Part shown: one piece after another, positions 10,448 to 17,942 of the stretch
Layout of the letters: each line of letters begins with the position of its first letter
How positions within the stretch are numbered: position 1 is the first letter of the stretch
Origin: a virus
Length of the DNA stretch: 37,606 bases
Reading direction: 5' to 3' (one strand)
Virus record (IMG/VR): IMGVR_UViG_3300042564_004697
Location: 1-37,606 of that record
Position numbers and translations under genes: made by a program
The notes under the pieces: model-generated
What the model was told of the DNA's origin: nothing
The model's input: only the letters and a program-made list of their open reading frames with translations
Databases searched by the model: none

Positions 10448-11296
10448 ATGATAATTTTTGATTTTAACCAAGTTGCAATTTCGAATCTGATGGAACAAAT
10501 CGGATCCTCAAAAACTAAAGTTGAGGAAACATTGGTGCGACACATGATTCTTAATTCAATTCGCACCTATGTGAAGAAGTTTAAGAACACACACGGACCT
10601 GAGGTAATTATTGCTTGCGATAACCGACATTACTGGCGCCGTGGTATTTTTGAGCACTATAAAGCCAGCCGTAAGAAGGCACGTGATTCTTCTGGTCACG
10701 ATTGGAACACTATCTTTGATTGCTTGAATAAAATTCGTGAAGAGTTGAAACAACACTCTCCATATAAAGTTATTGATGTTGAAACCGCTGAAGCTGATGA
10801 CGTTATTGCTGTGCTGGCAATAAAATATTCGGCATCTCAAAAGGTTATGATTTTGTCATCAGATAAAGACTTTGCTCAATTGCAAAAATATCCTAATGTT
10901 GAACAATATTCACCTATTCTCAAAAAATACATTAAAGAACCATTGCCTGCTGCTCAACTTAAACAATTGATTATTCGTGGTGATAAGAGTGATGGCATTC
11001 CTAACATTCTCACTAAAGATGATGTGTTTGTGACTGGTGGTCGACAGAAACCGATTACTGAAAATAAGATCATTGGTTGGATGAATCAAACACCGGAAGA
11101 ATTTTGTGATGGTGAGATGTTGCGTAATTTCAAACGCAACGAAATGTTGATTGATTTAAACTTGATACCTGAAACCTTGAAACGAAGTATCCTAGATACC
11201 TATGAAAACACGAAAGGTCAAAGTCGCCAAGTTTTTATGAACTACATGATTGCCAATCGTTTAAAAAATTTACTGGAAGTGATTGATGAATTTTAA
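10448..11296 (+). CDS. rnh: T4-type RNase H (5'-3' exonuclease/flap nuclease)
   Basis: A 282-residue protein close in length to T4 RNase H (305). It has the FEN/Rad2-type acidic motifs in order: DFNQVAIS at 5-12, IACDNRHYWRR (about 54-64) with the basic YKASRKKAR helix, ETAEADDVIAVLA (about 113-125) and SSDKDFAQLQ (about 136-145), then IIRGDKSDGIPNI (about 174-186). It removes RNA primers of lagging-strand fragments with gp32. In T4 this gene adjoins dsbA-33-59-32; here it lies about 15 kb upstream. It starts almost at the transcription start and overlaps the next gene by 11 bases. Confidence 0.9.
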   Translation: MIIFDFNQVAISNLMEQIGSSKTKVEETLVRHMILNSIRTYVKKFKNTHGPEVIIACDNRHYWRRGIFEHYKASRKKARDSSGHDWNTIFDCLNKIREELKQHSPYKVIDVETAEADDVIAVLAIKYSASQKVMILSSDKDFAQLQKYPNVEQYSPILKKYIKEPLPAAQLKQLIIRGDKSDGIPNILTKDDVFVTGGRQKPITENKIIGWMNQTPEEFCDGEMLRNFKRNEMLIDLNLIPETLKRSILDTYENTKGQSRQVFMNYMIANRLKNLLEVIDEF

Positions 11297-11714
11297 CCTA
11301 ATGATGCACGAAATATTGCACGAATTTGAACAAGCAAAAACAAAAAATGAGAAAATCACCGCGTTGCAAAAACATGGCGATAAGTCGTTTCAACTGTTGA
11401 TGTTTTATGCGTTTAGTCCTGATGTTGTATTTGATGCAACCGTACCTGAATATCGTCCTTCAAAAGAACCTGCTGGACTAAATCACATGTACTTACATTC
11501 CGAAGTTAATCGGTTGTATAACTTTATTGTTGGTCATTCAAAACGAGCTGACGGCATTACAGCAAAAAAACAACAACAGCTTTTAGCAATTATGTTGGAA
11601 TCACTGTTTGTTGAAGAAGCAAAGTTATTGGCCGACATTATTTCTCGCAAATTCAAAGTTAAATCTTTGGATATTAAAATGTTAAAAGAAGCATACCCAC
11701 ACATAGCACTGTAA
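11286..11714 (+). CDS. Conserved T4-like phage protein (DUF6433-like)
   Basis: A 142-residue helical protein: MNFNLMMHEILHEFEQAKTKNEKITALQKHGD at the start, then FSPDVVFDATVPEYRP and an all-helical half with LLAIMLESLFVEEAKLLADI and a final LKEAYPHIAL. From memory this pattern (HEFE-x-x-KT-x-x-x-K, F-D-P-x-V-x-F-x-L-P-x-x-x-P-x-Y, LE-x-L-x-x-x-EA) is a conserved neighbour of replication genes in cyanophage-like T4 relatives. Function unknown. It starts inside the RNase H gene end; ATG 11286 is preferred over TTG 11283. Confidence 0.75.
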   Translation: MNFNLMMHEILHEFEQAKTKNEKITALQKHGDKSFQLLMFYAFSPDVVFDATVPEYRPSKEPAGLNHMYLHSEVNRLYNFIVGHSKRADGITAKKQQQLLAIMLESLFVEEAKLLADIISRKFKVKSLDIKMLKEAYPHIAL

Positions 11715-11715
11715 T

Positions 11716-12483
11716 ATGAAGAAAACCGTTGTTGTCATTTCCGGTGGATTTGACCCTATTCATTCTGGTCACATTGAACTGATAAAAAAAGCATCTGCAT
11801 TGGGTGATAAACTAATCGTTGGATTAAATTCTGATGGTTGGTTGACTCGCAAAAAAGGCAGGTCTTTCATGTGTGTGCATGAACGCCGAAAAGTACTTGA
11901 GTCAATCAAGTGGGTTGATGAAGTTTGGGAATTTGATGACTCAGACGATTCAGCTTGTGATTTGCTTGAACAAGTAACAATGAATCATCCATCAATTGAG
12001 GATACTATTATCTTTGCAAATGGTGGTGACAGAACAGAAGGCAACATCCGTGAAATGGAAGTTCCTGGTATTCAATTTGTATTTGGTGTAGGTGGCTCTG
12101 ATAAGAAGAATTCATCGTCATGGATTCTAGAAGAATGGAAAGCACCAAAGGTCGAAAGGCCTTGGGGTTATTATCGAGTGTTACATGAAGTGAAAGGATG
12201 TAAGGTTAAAGAGCTTACAGTAAATCCTAAAAAAAGTTTAAGTATGCAAAAACATTTTAAACGCCACGAGCTATGGCATGTCACTGAAGGCAAATGTATA
12301 GTTAATCAACAGATGCAAGGCGGTTATCAGTTGCCGCCATTAGAACTTATTACACATAGTCGGTTGTCTATACCTCAGGGAGATTGGCATCAATTAACGA
12401 ATCCATTTAATGAGCCTTGTAAAATTGTTGAGATACAATACGGAACACATTGTGAAGAAGAAGACATAGAGAGGGAAACATGA
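11716..12483 (+). CDS. Cytidylyltransferase-like/cupin fusion (sugar activation)
   Basis: A 255-residue fusion. Residues 1-140 are a nucleotidyltransferase of the HxGH family: GGFDPIHSGHIELIKKA (HSGH at 16-19), VGLNSDGWLTRKKGR and NSSSWILEEW in the place of the ISSTxIR motif; relatives activate glycerol-phosphate or heptose-phosphate with CTP or ATP. Residues 145-245 are a cupin like type II mannose-6-phosphate isomerase: VERPWGYYRVL, then QKHFKRHELWHVTEG (metal ligands near Q178, H180, E185) and QGDWHQLTN. It probably makes an activated sugar for the glycosyltransferase downstream. Fusion of these two domains is the odd feature. Confidence 0.8.
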   Translation: MKKTVVVISGGFDPIHSGHIELIKKASALGDKLIVGLNSDGWLTRKKGRSFMCVHERRKVLESIKWVDEVWEFDDSDDSACDLLEQVTMNHPSIEDTIIFANGGDRTEGNIREMEVPGIQFVFGVGGSDKKNSSSWILEEWKAPKVERPWGYYRVLHEVKGCKVKELTVNPKKSLSMQKHFKRHELWHVTEGKCIVNQQMQGGYQLPPLELITHSRLSIPQGDWHQLTNPFNEPCKIVEIQYGTHCEEEDIERET

Positions 12484-12683
12484 GTGACGGTGGAAAAGGA
12501 AGTAAACCGAGACCATTTAGTGTAACACAAGAAGAATACGACAATAGATGGGACGCAATCTTTGCTAGAGACTTGCGGAAGGAAGAATTAAAAGATAAAT
12601 TGATGAAGCAGTTAGAAGCTGAATCTGAAAGATTAGGATTATATAATGAAAGTAGCAGTAGTAACACCGACAATCGGAAGTGA
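12480..12683 (+). CDS. Small conserved phage protein (GGKGSKPRPFSV type)
   Basis: A 67-residue protein: MSDGGKGSKPRPFSVTQEEYDNRWDAIF, then a charged helix. The GGKGSxPRPFSVxxxxFDxNWDxIF motif is, from memory, widespread in phages and of unknown function. Its 3' end overlaps the glycosyltransferase gene by 38 bases in another frame and its start overlaps the fusion gene by ATGA. Confidence 0.75.
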   Translation: MSDGGKGSKPRPFSVTQEEYDNRWDAIFARDLRKEELKDKLMKQLEAESERLGLYNESSSSNTDNRK

Positions 12684-13395
12684 GCACCTAATACGGTGTG
12701 TTGATTCCGTTGACAAGCAAACATACAGTGATTTAACACATTATGTTTTTATTGATGGTGAACAAAGTGAGTTAAGTGTAATTGACAAAATCGAAGGTGC
12801 AACCAAAGTGCGGAAGGTTGTTCTGGAAGAAAATGTTGGTAAAGGTTGGTATGGCCACCGCGTCTATGCAGCTTGTTCTTTTTTGGTTAATGCCGATGTG
12901 ATTTGTTATTTGGACGAAGACAATTGGTACGAACCAAATCACGTGGAAAAACTTGTTGATAAAATTAAACAAGGTAATGATTGGGCATATTCTTTAAGGA
13001 AAATTTATGATAAAGACGGTAATTTCTTATGTAACGATGACTGTGAGTCGCTTGGCAAATGGCCTGTATCTTTCAATGATGAAGTATTCCATATTGATAC
13101 CTCAAGCTTTGCTGTTAGGCGCGATATTGCTGTTAGGATTGGGCATGCTTGGTACGGCCAATGGGGCGCCGATAGACAGTTCTTTGGTGCGTTAAAGAAT
13201 CATTTTCCTAAATTCGACTGTTCGAATGATTACACCATGTGTTATAGATTAGATGGAAATCCAAATTCAGTGACACATGAGTTTTTCGAAAAAGGTAATG
13301 CTGTGTCAACTGAGAAATATCCCACAAATTTTCCATGGAAACAAGGTCTTATCAAAGAACAACTTGGTCCGAATATTTCATTAATTTTCAATTGA
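12646..13395 (+). CDS. Family 2-type glycosyltransferase
   Basis: A 249-residue GT-A fold enzyme: VAVVTPTIGSEHLIRCVDSVDKQTY at the N-terminus, the donor-metal motif LDEDNW at 89-94 and a C-terminal acceptor part with WGADRQFF. It transfers a nucleotide-activated sugar to an unknown acceptor (phage DNA, virion protein or host surface). Neighbours are a sugar-activating fusion and a UDP-sugar 4-epimerase, so substrate supply is encoded with it. Cytoplasmic, no membrane anchor. The start is placed inside the previous gene after GGATTATATA. Confidence 0.82.
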   Translation: MKVAVVTPTIGSEHLIRCVDSVDKQTYSDLTHYVFIDGEQSELSVIDKIEGATKVRKVVLEENVGKGWYGHRVYAACSFLVNADVICYLDEDNWYEPNHVEKLVDKIKQGNDWAYSLRKIYDKDGNFLCNDDCESLGKWPVSFNDEVFHIDTSSFAVRRDIAVRIGHAWYGQWGADRQFFGALKNHFPKFDCSNDYTMCYRLDGNPNSVTHEFFEKGNAVSTEKYPTNFPWKQGLIKEQLGPNISLIFN

Positions 13396-13396
13396 T

Positions 13397-14335
13397 ATGA
13401 CTACAGTATTAGTTACTGGTGCTTCGGGTTATCTTGGATCGCACTTGTGTAAAAAATTGAAACAAGAAGGTATCAAGGTTGTTGGTTATGATTCTAAACC
13501 ACCAAAACATGGACACATGGATATTTTCTATGAAGGTGATATTCGCAGAAAAAGTTCCCTACTGGATTTATTCTCACGTGTTAAAATTGATTCGGTATTT
13601 CATTTAGCCGCAAGAATAGAAGTTGGTCTATCGTGGGAATATCCAAATGAATTTATGGATGTTAACACCGGTGGTACTTGCAACCTGTTAAATGTTATGT
13701 CAATGTTCAGAGTGAAAAATATTATATACTCCTCGACCGCAGGCGTGTATGCACCGAGTAATGTGCCAATCAAAGAGAATGGTAAGACTGCTGAGAATCA
13801 TCCATATGGCATTTCAAAGCAATTGGCCGAGACTGCCATTCGTTACTCAAACATCAATCATGTAATCTTTCGGTATTTTAATCTTGGTGGTGCTGACTTA
13901 GATGGAGAAATGGGTGAGTGCCATGATCCAGAAACACATCTGATACCGAACATCCTACAAAATCTAAATAACTTTGAAATTTATGGTGATAACTATGAAA
14001 CACCAGATGGCACATGCGTCCGTGACTATGTGCATGTCTGTGATGTTGCCGATGCTCATTTTGATGCTTTTAATTATTTGAATGAAGGCAAGAAATCTAT
14101 AACTTTAAATTTGGGTACAGGTCAAGGCGTTTCGGTATTAGAAATGGTAAATTTAGTTTCAGAAATTACGGGTGAATATGTTGATTATGATATTTTGCCT
14201 AGGCGTCAAGGTGACCCACCTATTTTGATTGCCGATATCAGTCTTGCCGAAAAAGTCTTGCGTTACCGACCTAAACATGATATAATGAGTATTATTGCAA
14301 CAGCTAGTGAGTGGCACAAAAATGAGAGCATCTAA
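13397..14335 (+). CDS. galE: UDP-glucose 4-epimerase-like enzyme
   Basis: A 312-residue extended short-chain dehydrogenase: NAD-binding TGASGYLGSHL at 7-17, DIR at 48-50, FHLAARIEVG (69-78), YSSTAGVYAP (111-120), the catalytic Y137/K141 in PYGISK and RYFNLGG after it. It interconverts UDP-glucose and UDP-galactose or the N-acetyl forms; the substrate cannot be fixed. It is slightly shorter than E. coli GalE (338). It lies one base after the glycosyltransferase gene and overlaps the ClpP gene. Confidence 0.85.
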   Translation: MTTVLVTGASGYLGSHLCKKLKQEGIKVVGYDSKPPKHGHMDIFYEGDIRRKSSLLDLFSRVKIDSVFHLAARIEVGLSWEYPNEFMDVNTGGTCNLLNVMSMFRVKNIIYSSTAGVYAPSNVPIKENGKTAENHPYGISKQLAETAIRYSNINHVIFRYFNLGGADLDGEMGECHDPETHLIPNILQNLNNFEIYGDNYETPDGTCVRDYVHVCDVADAHFDAFNYLNEGKKSITLNLGTGQGVSVLEMVNLVSEITGEYVDYDILPRRQGDPPILIADISLAEKVLRYRPKHDIMSIIATASEWHKNESI

Positions 14336-14924
14336 TCCGATGAAACAAAATTTAGTTGATGACAGCTTCGATGCTGGTGGTTGGTTTGATGTGGTTAATC
14401 AGCGTTTGCTGGATAACAGCATTCATTTCCTTACGGGTGAAATTGAAGAAGGAAACATCCATCGTGCGATGCAATGGATTGTATATGAAAATTTAAATGT
14501 TACTAGCGATAGATTTTTAACACTGTACATCAATTCAACCGGAGGCAACTTGACTGATGCATTTGGATTAATTGACTTGATGAAGACATCCGTTATACCT
14601 ATTAGGACTATTGGAGTTGGTTCAGTTATGAGTGCTGCATTCCTTATTTTCTCCTCAGGTGACCAAGGTCATAGATACATTGCTAAGAATACATCTTGTA
14701 TGTGCCATCAATATTCAACCGAAATTCAAGGTAAGTTTCACGATATCAAATCTGAAATGATTGAAGCTAACTATACGAACGAACGCATGTTAAATTTATT
14801 GGTTGAAAACACGCAACTTACCGAACGTGAAGTCAAGAAAAAATTGTTGCCTGCCACAGACATTTGGTTGCAGCCACAGGAGTTGATTGAGCTCAATGTT
14901 GCGGATCGTATTTTTGGAGCATAA
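14322..14924 (+). CDS. clpP: ClpP-like serine protease
   Basis: A 200-residue protein from ATG 14322 (an ATG at 14340 is an alternative). It has the ClpP fold signature: TLYINSTGGNLTDAFGLIDLM, GVGSVMSAAFLIFSSG with nucleophile S104, CMCHQYS with H129 and ATDIWLQPQELIELNVAD with D180, so the triad is complete. No ClpX or other AAA+ partner is seen in the window, so it may pair with the host ATPase, replace host ClpP subunits or act on small peptides. It overlaps the epimerase end by 14 bases. Confidence 0.88.
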   Translation: MRASNPMKQNLVDDSFDAGGWFDVVNQRLLDNSIHFLTGEIEEGNIHRAMQWIVYENLNVTSDRFLTLYINSTGGNLTDAFGLIDLMKTSVIPIRTIGVGSVMSAAFLIFSSGDQGHRYIAKNTSCMCHQYSTEIQGKFHDIKSEMIEANYTNERMLNLLVENTQLTEREVKKKLLPATDIWLQPQELIELNVADRIFGA

Positions 14925-15100
14925 TGGAAATGTTTGTCGGCGGAAATAAACCTCAGAAAATTCAAAAGACGAAGTTTAGGAAAAATGCGGATTCTGAGAG
15001 ATATAGTAATCAACATAAACACCACGATAAGAGTACTTATCGTCTTTTAAAACAGGAAGAAGAATATGAGCTTGAAAACAGAACTACAAAGAGAAATTGA
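14924..15100 (+). CDS. Small basic hypothetical protein
   Basis: A 58-residue frame starts one base into the stop of the ClpP gene (TAATG): MEMFVGGNKPQKIQKTKFRKNADSE and then a Tyr/His/Lys-rich stretch. It overlaps the next coiled-coil gene by 35 bases. The SD is GGAG within the codons for FGA of the ClpP end. Function not recognised. Confidence 0.55.
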   Translation: MEMFVGGNKPQKIQKTKFRKNADSERYSNQHKHHDKSTYRLLKQEEEYELENRTTKRN

Positions 15101-15245
15101 TAGACTTGAAGCAAAGTTGCAAAATGACAATATGTCATTACAACAACTAAAAGAAGTTAAAGAAAAATTGAAACGTGATAGGTTATCCGAGTTTGAAGAA
15201 GACTTGCGAGAAGAAGATAACAAACAAATTTTATTAAAGGGTTGA
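15066..15245 (+). CDS. Small coiled-coil protein
   Basis: A 59-residue, almost entirely helical, highly charged protein (MSLKTELQREIDRLEAKLQN, MSLQQLKEVKEKLKRDRLSE and an acidic end). Heptad-like Leu/Ile spacing suggests a coiled coil. A good ribosome-binding site, AGGAAGAAG, precedes ATG 15066. It ends one base before the next gene. Function unknown. Confidence 0.6.
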   Translation: MSLKTELQREIDRLEAKLQNDNMSLQQLKEVKEKLKRDRLSEFEEDLREEDNKQILLKG

Positions 15246-15246
15246 T

Positions 15247-15717
15247 ATGACAGATAAATCATGGGTTGTTGAAGTGAATCGTGTAGAAGGTACCGATGAG
15301 TGCTATATCGAATTGAATGAAGATATTCTGAATGGATCCGGTTTTAAAATCGGTGACAATTTGGAATGGACTGATCGTGGTGATGGTAGCTGGTTGTTGA
15401 AGAAAAAAGTAGAGAAGACTTGGGTGATGGTCGAAACCATTCACACATTCCGTATGCGATATATGGTTGAAGCGCCAGCTGAACATCCAGAATATGCACT
15501 TGACACCGTTACAATGGATGAGGCTAAAGAATTCTCACAGGAGTTTATTGGTGACCAAATTGTGTCGCATCGTGTCGTGACTGAAGAAGAAGCTCTGAAG
15601 ATATGCGATGTTGATAATAGTTATTGTGCAAAGTGGCATAACGATAAAAAAATAGAAACCTTTTTCACTGAAGAGGGCTGGACGAATGAAATTCGAGAAT
15701 CTGTGATGGACCGATAA
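15247..15717 (+). CDS. AbrB-like N-terminal domain phage protein
   Basis: A 156-residue protein of two parts. Residues 1-55 (EVNRVEGTDECYIELNEDIL, GSGFKIGDNLEWTDRGDGSW) resemble a SpoVT/AbrB swapped-hairpin domain, usually DNA-binding. Residues 56-156 contain FRMRYMVEAP, HPEYALDTVTMDEAKEFSQE and IVSHRVVTEEEALKICDVDN, a block that is, from memory, conserved in T4-like phages. It may be a regulator. It is the last gene before the hairpin-promoter at 15719. Confidence 0.7.
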   Translation: MTDKSWVVEVNRVEGTDECYIELNEDILNGSGFKIGDNLEWTDRGDGSWLLKKKVEKTWVMVETIHTFRMRYMVEAPAEHPEYALDTVTMDEAKEFSQEFIGDQIVSHRVVTEEEALKICDVDNSYCAKWHNDKKIETFFTEEGWTNEIRESVMDR

Positions 15718-15718
15718 C

Positions 15719-15771
15719 TGTTGCGTAAAAACAACATTAGGCTTGCACAATAAAATCGGTAGTGTTATAAT
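15719..15771 (+). promoter_or_regulatory. GTTG-N8-CAAC hairpin plus promoter
   Basis: TGTTG (15719-15723), loop CGTAAAAA, CAACA (15732-15736). Six bases on: TTGCAC (15743-15748), a 17-base spacer and TATAAT (15766-15771). The expected initiation base, 15778, is the A of the ATG of the next gene, so the message should be leaderless. Confidence 0.75.
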
Positions 15772-15777
15772 AGCATT

Positions 15778-16131
15778 ATGATGTTATTCGTACACAATCG
15801 TTCAAAACGTAAAAAACCAACAGCCAAAAAACTGGCTGAATATCAGGCATGGTTGGATAAAATCAATTCTATGCCACCGCCATCAGGTAGTAAAAAAGTA
15901 CTCAAAACAAATTTGAGTGCAAATGTGATACCTAAGTTAAAACCACCAGCAGGTCGGGAAACTCCACGTTATCCTAGTCTAATCACTGCTGGTGGCATGG
16001 CAACAAAACCCAACACCGGCAAGGTATACACCGGCACAGCTATGTTAGGCATCGGTACTTTGCATAAATCTAATGCGGTTCCGATTTTCTCGGCTGAAGA
16101 TGCAAAAGACCAAGCCAACATGCGGAGGTAA
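15778..16131 (+). CDS. Conserved phage protein (GIGTLHKSNAVP type)
   Basis: A 117-residue basic, Pro-rich protein. The C-terminal YTGTAMLGIGTLHKSNAVPIFSAEDAKDQANMRR is, from memory, a hallmark of a small T4-like phage family, preceded by the usual R-x-T-P-x-Y-P-S-L segment. Function unknown. A second ATG at 15781 follows immediately. The promoter -10 ends 6 bases before the first ATG, so initiation of transcription and translation coincide. Confidence 0.75.
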   Translation: MMLFVHNRSKRKKPTAKKLAEYQAWLDKINSMPPPSGSKKVLKTNLSANVIPKLKPPAGRETPRYPSLITAGGMATKPNTGKVYTGTAMLGIGTLHKSNAVPIFSAEDAKDQANMRR

Positions 16132-16132
16132 T

Positions 16133-16261
16133 ATGGAGATATATCTATCGTCCACATCAATATTTGTTTTGGGTGCGTTCCTAGGCGCTCTGGTCGGCCG
16201 TTCAGTGACATTCGGTGTCATGGGAATAGCACTCTTGGTAATACTACTACTTAAGTACTAG
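16133..16261 (+). CDS. 42-residue membrane peptide
   Basis: Starts after a strong ribosome-binding site (CGGAGGTAAT) that lies inside the end of the previous gene. MEIYLSSTSIFVLGAFLGAL is followed by VGRSVTFGVMGIALLVILLLKY: two hydrophobic stretches separated by GR, so either one long or two short membrane helices. Its stop is followed at once by the hairpin at 16262. Function unknown; such peptides often accompany the preceding gene in related phages. Confidence 0.65.
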   Translation: MEIYLSSTSIFVLGAFLGALVGRSVTFGVMGIALLVILLLKY

Positions 16262-16321
16262 TGTTGTTTCTATGCAACATAGGCAAAAAACGCTTGACAA
16301 TTGTACCGAAACCTGTATAAT
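16262..16321 (+). promoter_or_regulatory. GTTG-N8-CAAC hairpin plus consensus promoter
   Basis: TGTTG (16262-16266), loop TTTCTATG, CAACA (16275-16279): here the loop is the reverse-complement type of the other copies. TTGACA (16294-16299), a 16-base spacer and TATAAT (16316-16321) follow. Initiation near 16328 gives a 26-base leader with the SD AAGGAC before ATG 16354. Confidence 0.75.
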
Positions 16322-16353
16322 TGGTTATGTTGAGTTGATAAGGACACATTGTT

Positions 16354-17103
16354 ATGAAATTGCTTTCTACTGGTAACCCCAAAATCCTTAAAGGATTGGC
16401 TGCAGGTTACAACACCTATATTTTGCATTTGGCGCCGGCCAATTTGTCAGGTTATGAAACCTGTGCTAAACGTACCGCTGGTTGCACCGCTGCTTGTTTG
16501 AATACCGCTGGGCGTGGCGGCATGTTCAAAAGAGGTGAGACCACCAACGTTATTCAAAAAGCCCGTATTCGTAAAACAAAAATGTTTTTTGAAGATCGTA
16601 TTACCTTTATGAATTTGCTAGTCAAAGATATTGAATTAGCAATTAAGCAAAGCAAACGGATGAACCTTGTTCCTGTTTTTCGTATGAACGGCACATCCGA
16701 CCTTGCATTTGAAAAGTATGAGGTGATTCGCAACGGACAATCATACACCAACATTTTCTACGCTTTTCCTGAAGTGACATTTTACGATTATACCAAAATT
16801 CTTGGCCGTAAAATCAAAATGATTCCTAATTATTCTCTGACATTCTCTGCCGCTGATGGTAATGATGCCGATGTTTATCGTGCTATTTCAGAAGGTTATA
16901 ATGTTGCTGCTGTGTTTGGTTTGAAGAAAACCGAACCGATGCCAGAAACCTATTTGGGTCGTACCGTGTTCAATGGTGATGATTCTGATTTGCGCTTTTT
17001 GGATCCAAAAAATGTTATTGTTGGTTTGTATGCCAAAGGTAAGGCGAAAAAAGATACCTCTGGTTTTGTGAAATATCCTACTTTTATGATGAAGGCTGCT
17101 TAA
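16354..17103 (+). CDS. Gp88/DUF7227-like Cys-motif protein
   Basis: A 249-residue protein beginning MKLLSTGNPKILKG and carrying YETCAKRTAGCTAACLN with Cys at about 38, 44 and 48, then AGRGG, T-x-x-IQKARIRKTKMFFED and a C-terminal GLKKTEP/NGDDSDLRFLD block. From memory this is the phage/plasmid Gp88 group related to radical-SAM-like proteins, but the exact CxxxCxxC triad is not present, so catalysis is uncertain. It is expressed from its own strong promoter with a good SD, suggesting high early expression. Confidence 0.7.
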   Translation: MKLLSTGNPKILKGLAAGYNTYILHLAPANLSGYETCAKRTAGCTAACLNTAGRGGMFKRGETTNVIQKARIRKTKMFFEDRITFMNLLVKDIELAIKQSKRMNLVPVFRMNGTSDLAFEKYEVIRNGQSYTNIFYAFPEVTFYDYTKILGRKIKMIPNYSLTFSAADGNDADVYRAISEGYNVAAVFGLKKTEPMPETYLGRTVFNGDDSDLRFLDPKNVIVGLYAKGKAKKDTSGFVKYPTFMMKAA

Positions 17104-17104
17104 T

Positions 17105-17254
17105 ATGACAAGAGAATTTTTCTTCTACCTCGATGCGTGGAAATTCTGCAATCAAAATAATTTACCTGTTGCTAATATTTTCCGTAGAGATTGGAAAACA
17201 TGGGTAATAAATTATTCGGATGATTATTTAATTGTGGAGAAACAAGATGTTTGA
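17105..17254 (+). CDS. Small hypothetical protein
   Basis: A 49-residue frame (MTREFFFYLDAWKFCNQNNL, then NIFRRDWKTWVINYSDDYLI and VEKQDV) beginning 2 bases after the previous stop and overlapping the next gene by 8 bases. It is aromatic-rich with no membrane helix. GGCTGCTTAAT offers no good SD, so translation is probably coupled. Function not recognised. Confidence 0.5.
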   Translation: MTREFFFYLDAWKFCNQNNLPVANIFRRDWKTWVINYSDDYLIVEKQDV

Positions 17255-17474
17255 TTCATTTTATGTCGTAGGCAATCGTGCTCTTTATCATAGAGTACCA
17301 ATTCAATTTTTAGAATATTTTCGAAGTGAAATGTCAAACGAAAATAAATTTTTTAAGATTAGATATCGTGGTCCCCGAGCTGGCATGCCCTCGTCACGAT
17401 ATCGTTCACCGGCGTCCAGACAATCTACCTGTTTAAAAGAAGATGCGACACACTTTTCTGCTTATACTTATTAA
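17247..17474 (+). CDS. Conserved small phage protein (RYRGPR type)
   Basis: A 75-residue protein: MFDSFYVVGNRALYHRVPIQFLE, then FFKIRYRGPRAG and a basic stretch followed by STCLKEDATHFSAYTY. From memory, V-G-(N/D)-R-A-x-Y, V-(K/R)-(Y/R)-RGPR and CLK-x-x-ATHF are shared by small proteins of many phages. ATG 17247 follows GTGGAGAAA and is preferred to the upstream GTG 17232. Function unknown. Confidence 0.68.
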   Translation: MFDSFYVVGNRALYHRVPIQFLEYFRSEMSNENKFFKIRYRGPRAGMPSSRYRSPASRQSTCLKEDATHFSAYTY

Positions 17475-17485
17475 GGAATATTAAA

Positions 17486-17866
17486 ATGGGAACACGTAGT
17501 TTGACTTTTGTTTATGCTGGTAATGAACCTATTGTGAATATGTATCGCCAATTTGATGGTTATCCAGAAGGACACGGCCAAGAGTTGGCCGAGTTTTTAT
17601 GCTCTGGCAAATTGGTTGAAGGTTATTCAGATACTGATGAAATACAATTTAACGGTATGAGTTGTCTTGCAGCTCAAATGATTACCAACTTTAAAAAAAC
17701 GGTTGGTGGATTCTACATTCATGCTGTTACCAATAACGATTTTGACCAAGAATATGAATACCATGTTTATGAGAATAAAGTGGTAATTACGGATCCAGGT
17801 GCAGAGATTTTTTCTGGTACATGGTCTGAGTTCAAAGATTTTTGTTGTTCAAAGGCAACAATCTAA
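17486..17866 (+). CDS. Conserved phage protein (MGTRSLTFVY type)
   Basis: A 126-residue protein starting MGTRSLTFVYAGNEPIVNMYRQFDGYPEGHGQELAEFL, a very characteristic block known from many phages and some bacteria, and ending with GTWSEFKDFC. Functional data are lacking. SD AAGGAAT lies before ATG 17486. Its end contains the left arm of the hairpin at 17842. Confidence 0.78.
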   Translation: MGTRSLTFVYAGNEPIVNMYRQFDGYPEGHGQELAEFLCSGKLVEGYSDTDEIQFNGMSCLAAQMITNFKKTVGGFYIHAVTNNDFDQEYEYHVYENKVVITDPGAEIFSGTWSEFKDFCCSKATI

Positions 17867-17915
17867 CGGCAAATGAGGCGATGCCGCTTGACAAATTCGC
17901 CACAAAGTGTATAAT
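17842..17915 (+). promoter_or_regulatory. GTTG-N8-CAAC hairpin plus consensus promoter
   Basis: TTGTTG (17842-17847), loop TTCAAAGG, CAACAA (17856-17861), overlapping the stop of the preceding gene. A second inverted pair, CGGCA/TGCCG, lies just before TTGACA (17888-17893), a 16-base spacer and TATAAT (17910-17915). ATG 17943 follows a 20-base leader with AAGGAAT. Confidence 0.7.
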
Positions 17916-17942
17916 TAAACTATTGAAACTAAGGAATATATT

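Noticed and set aside
12646-13395. Open frames on other strands or frames within the glycosyltransferase gene (for example 13007-13195)
   Set aside because: Shadows of a gene with clear GT-A motifs.
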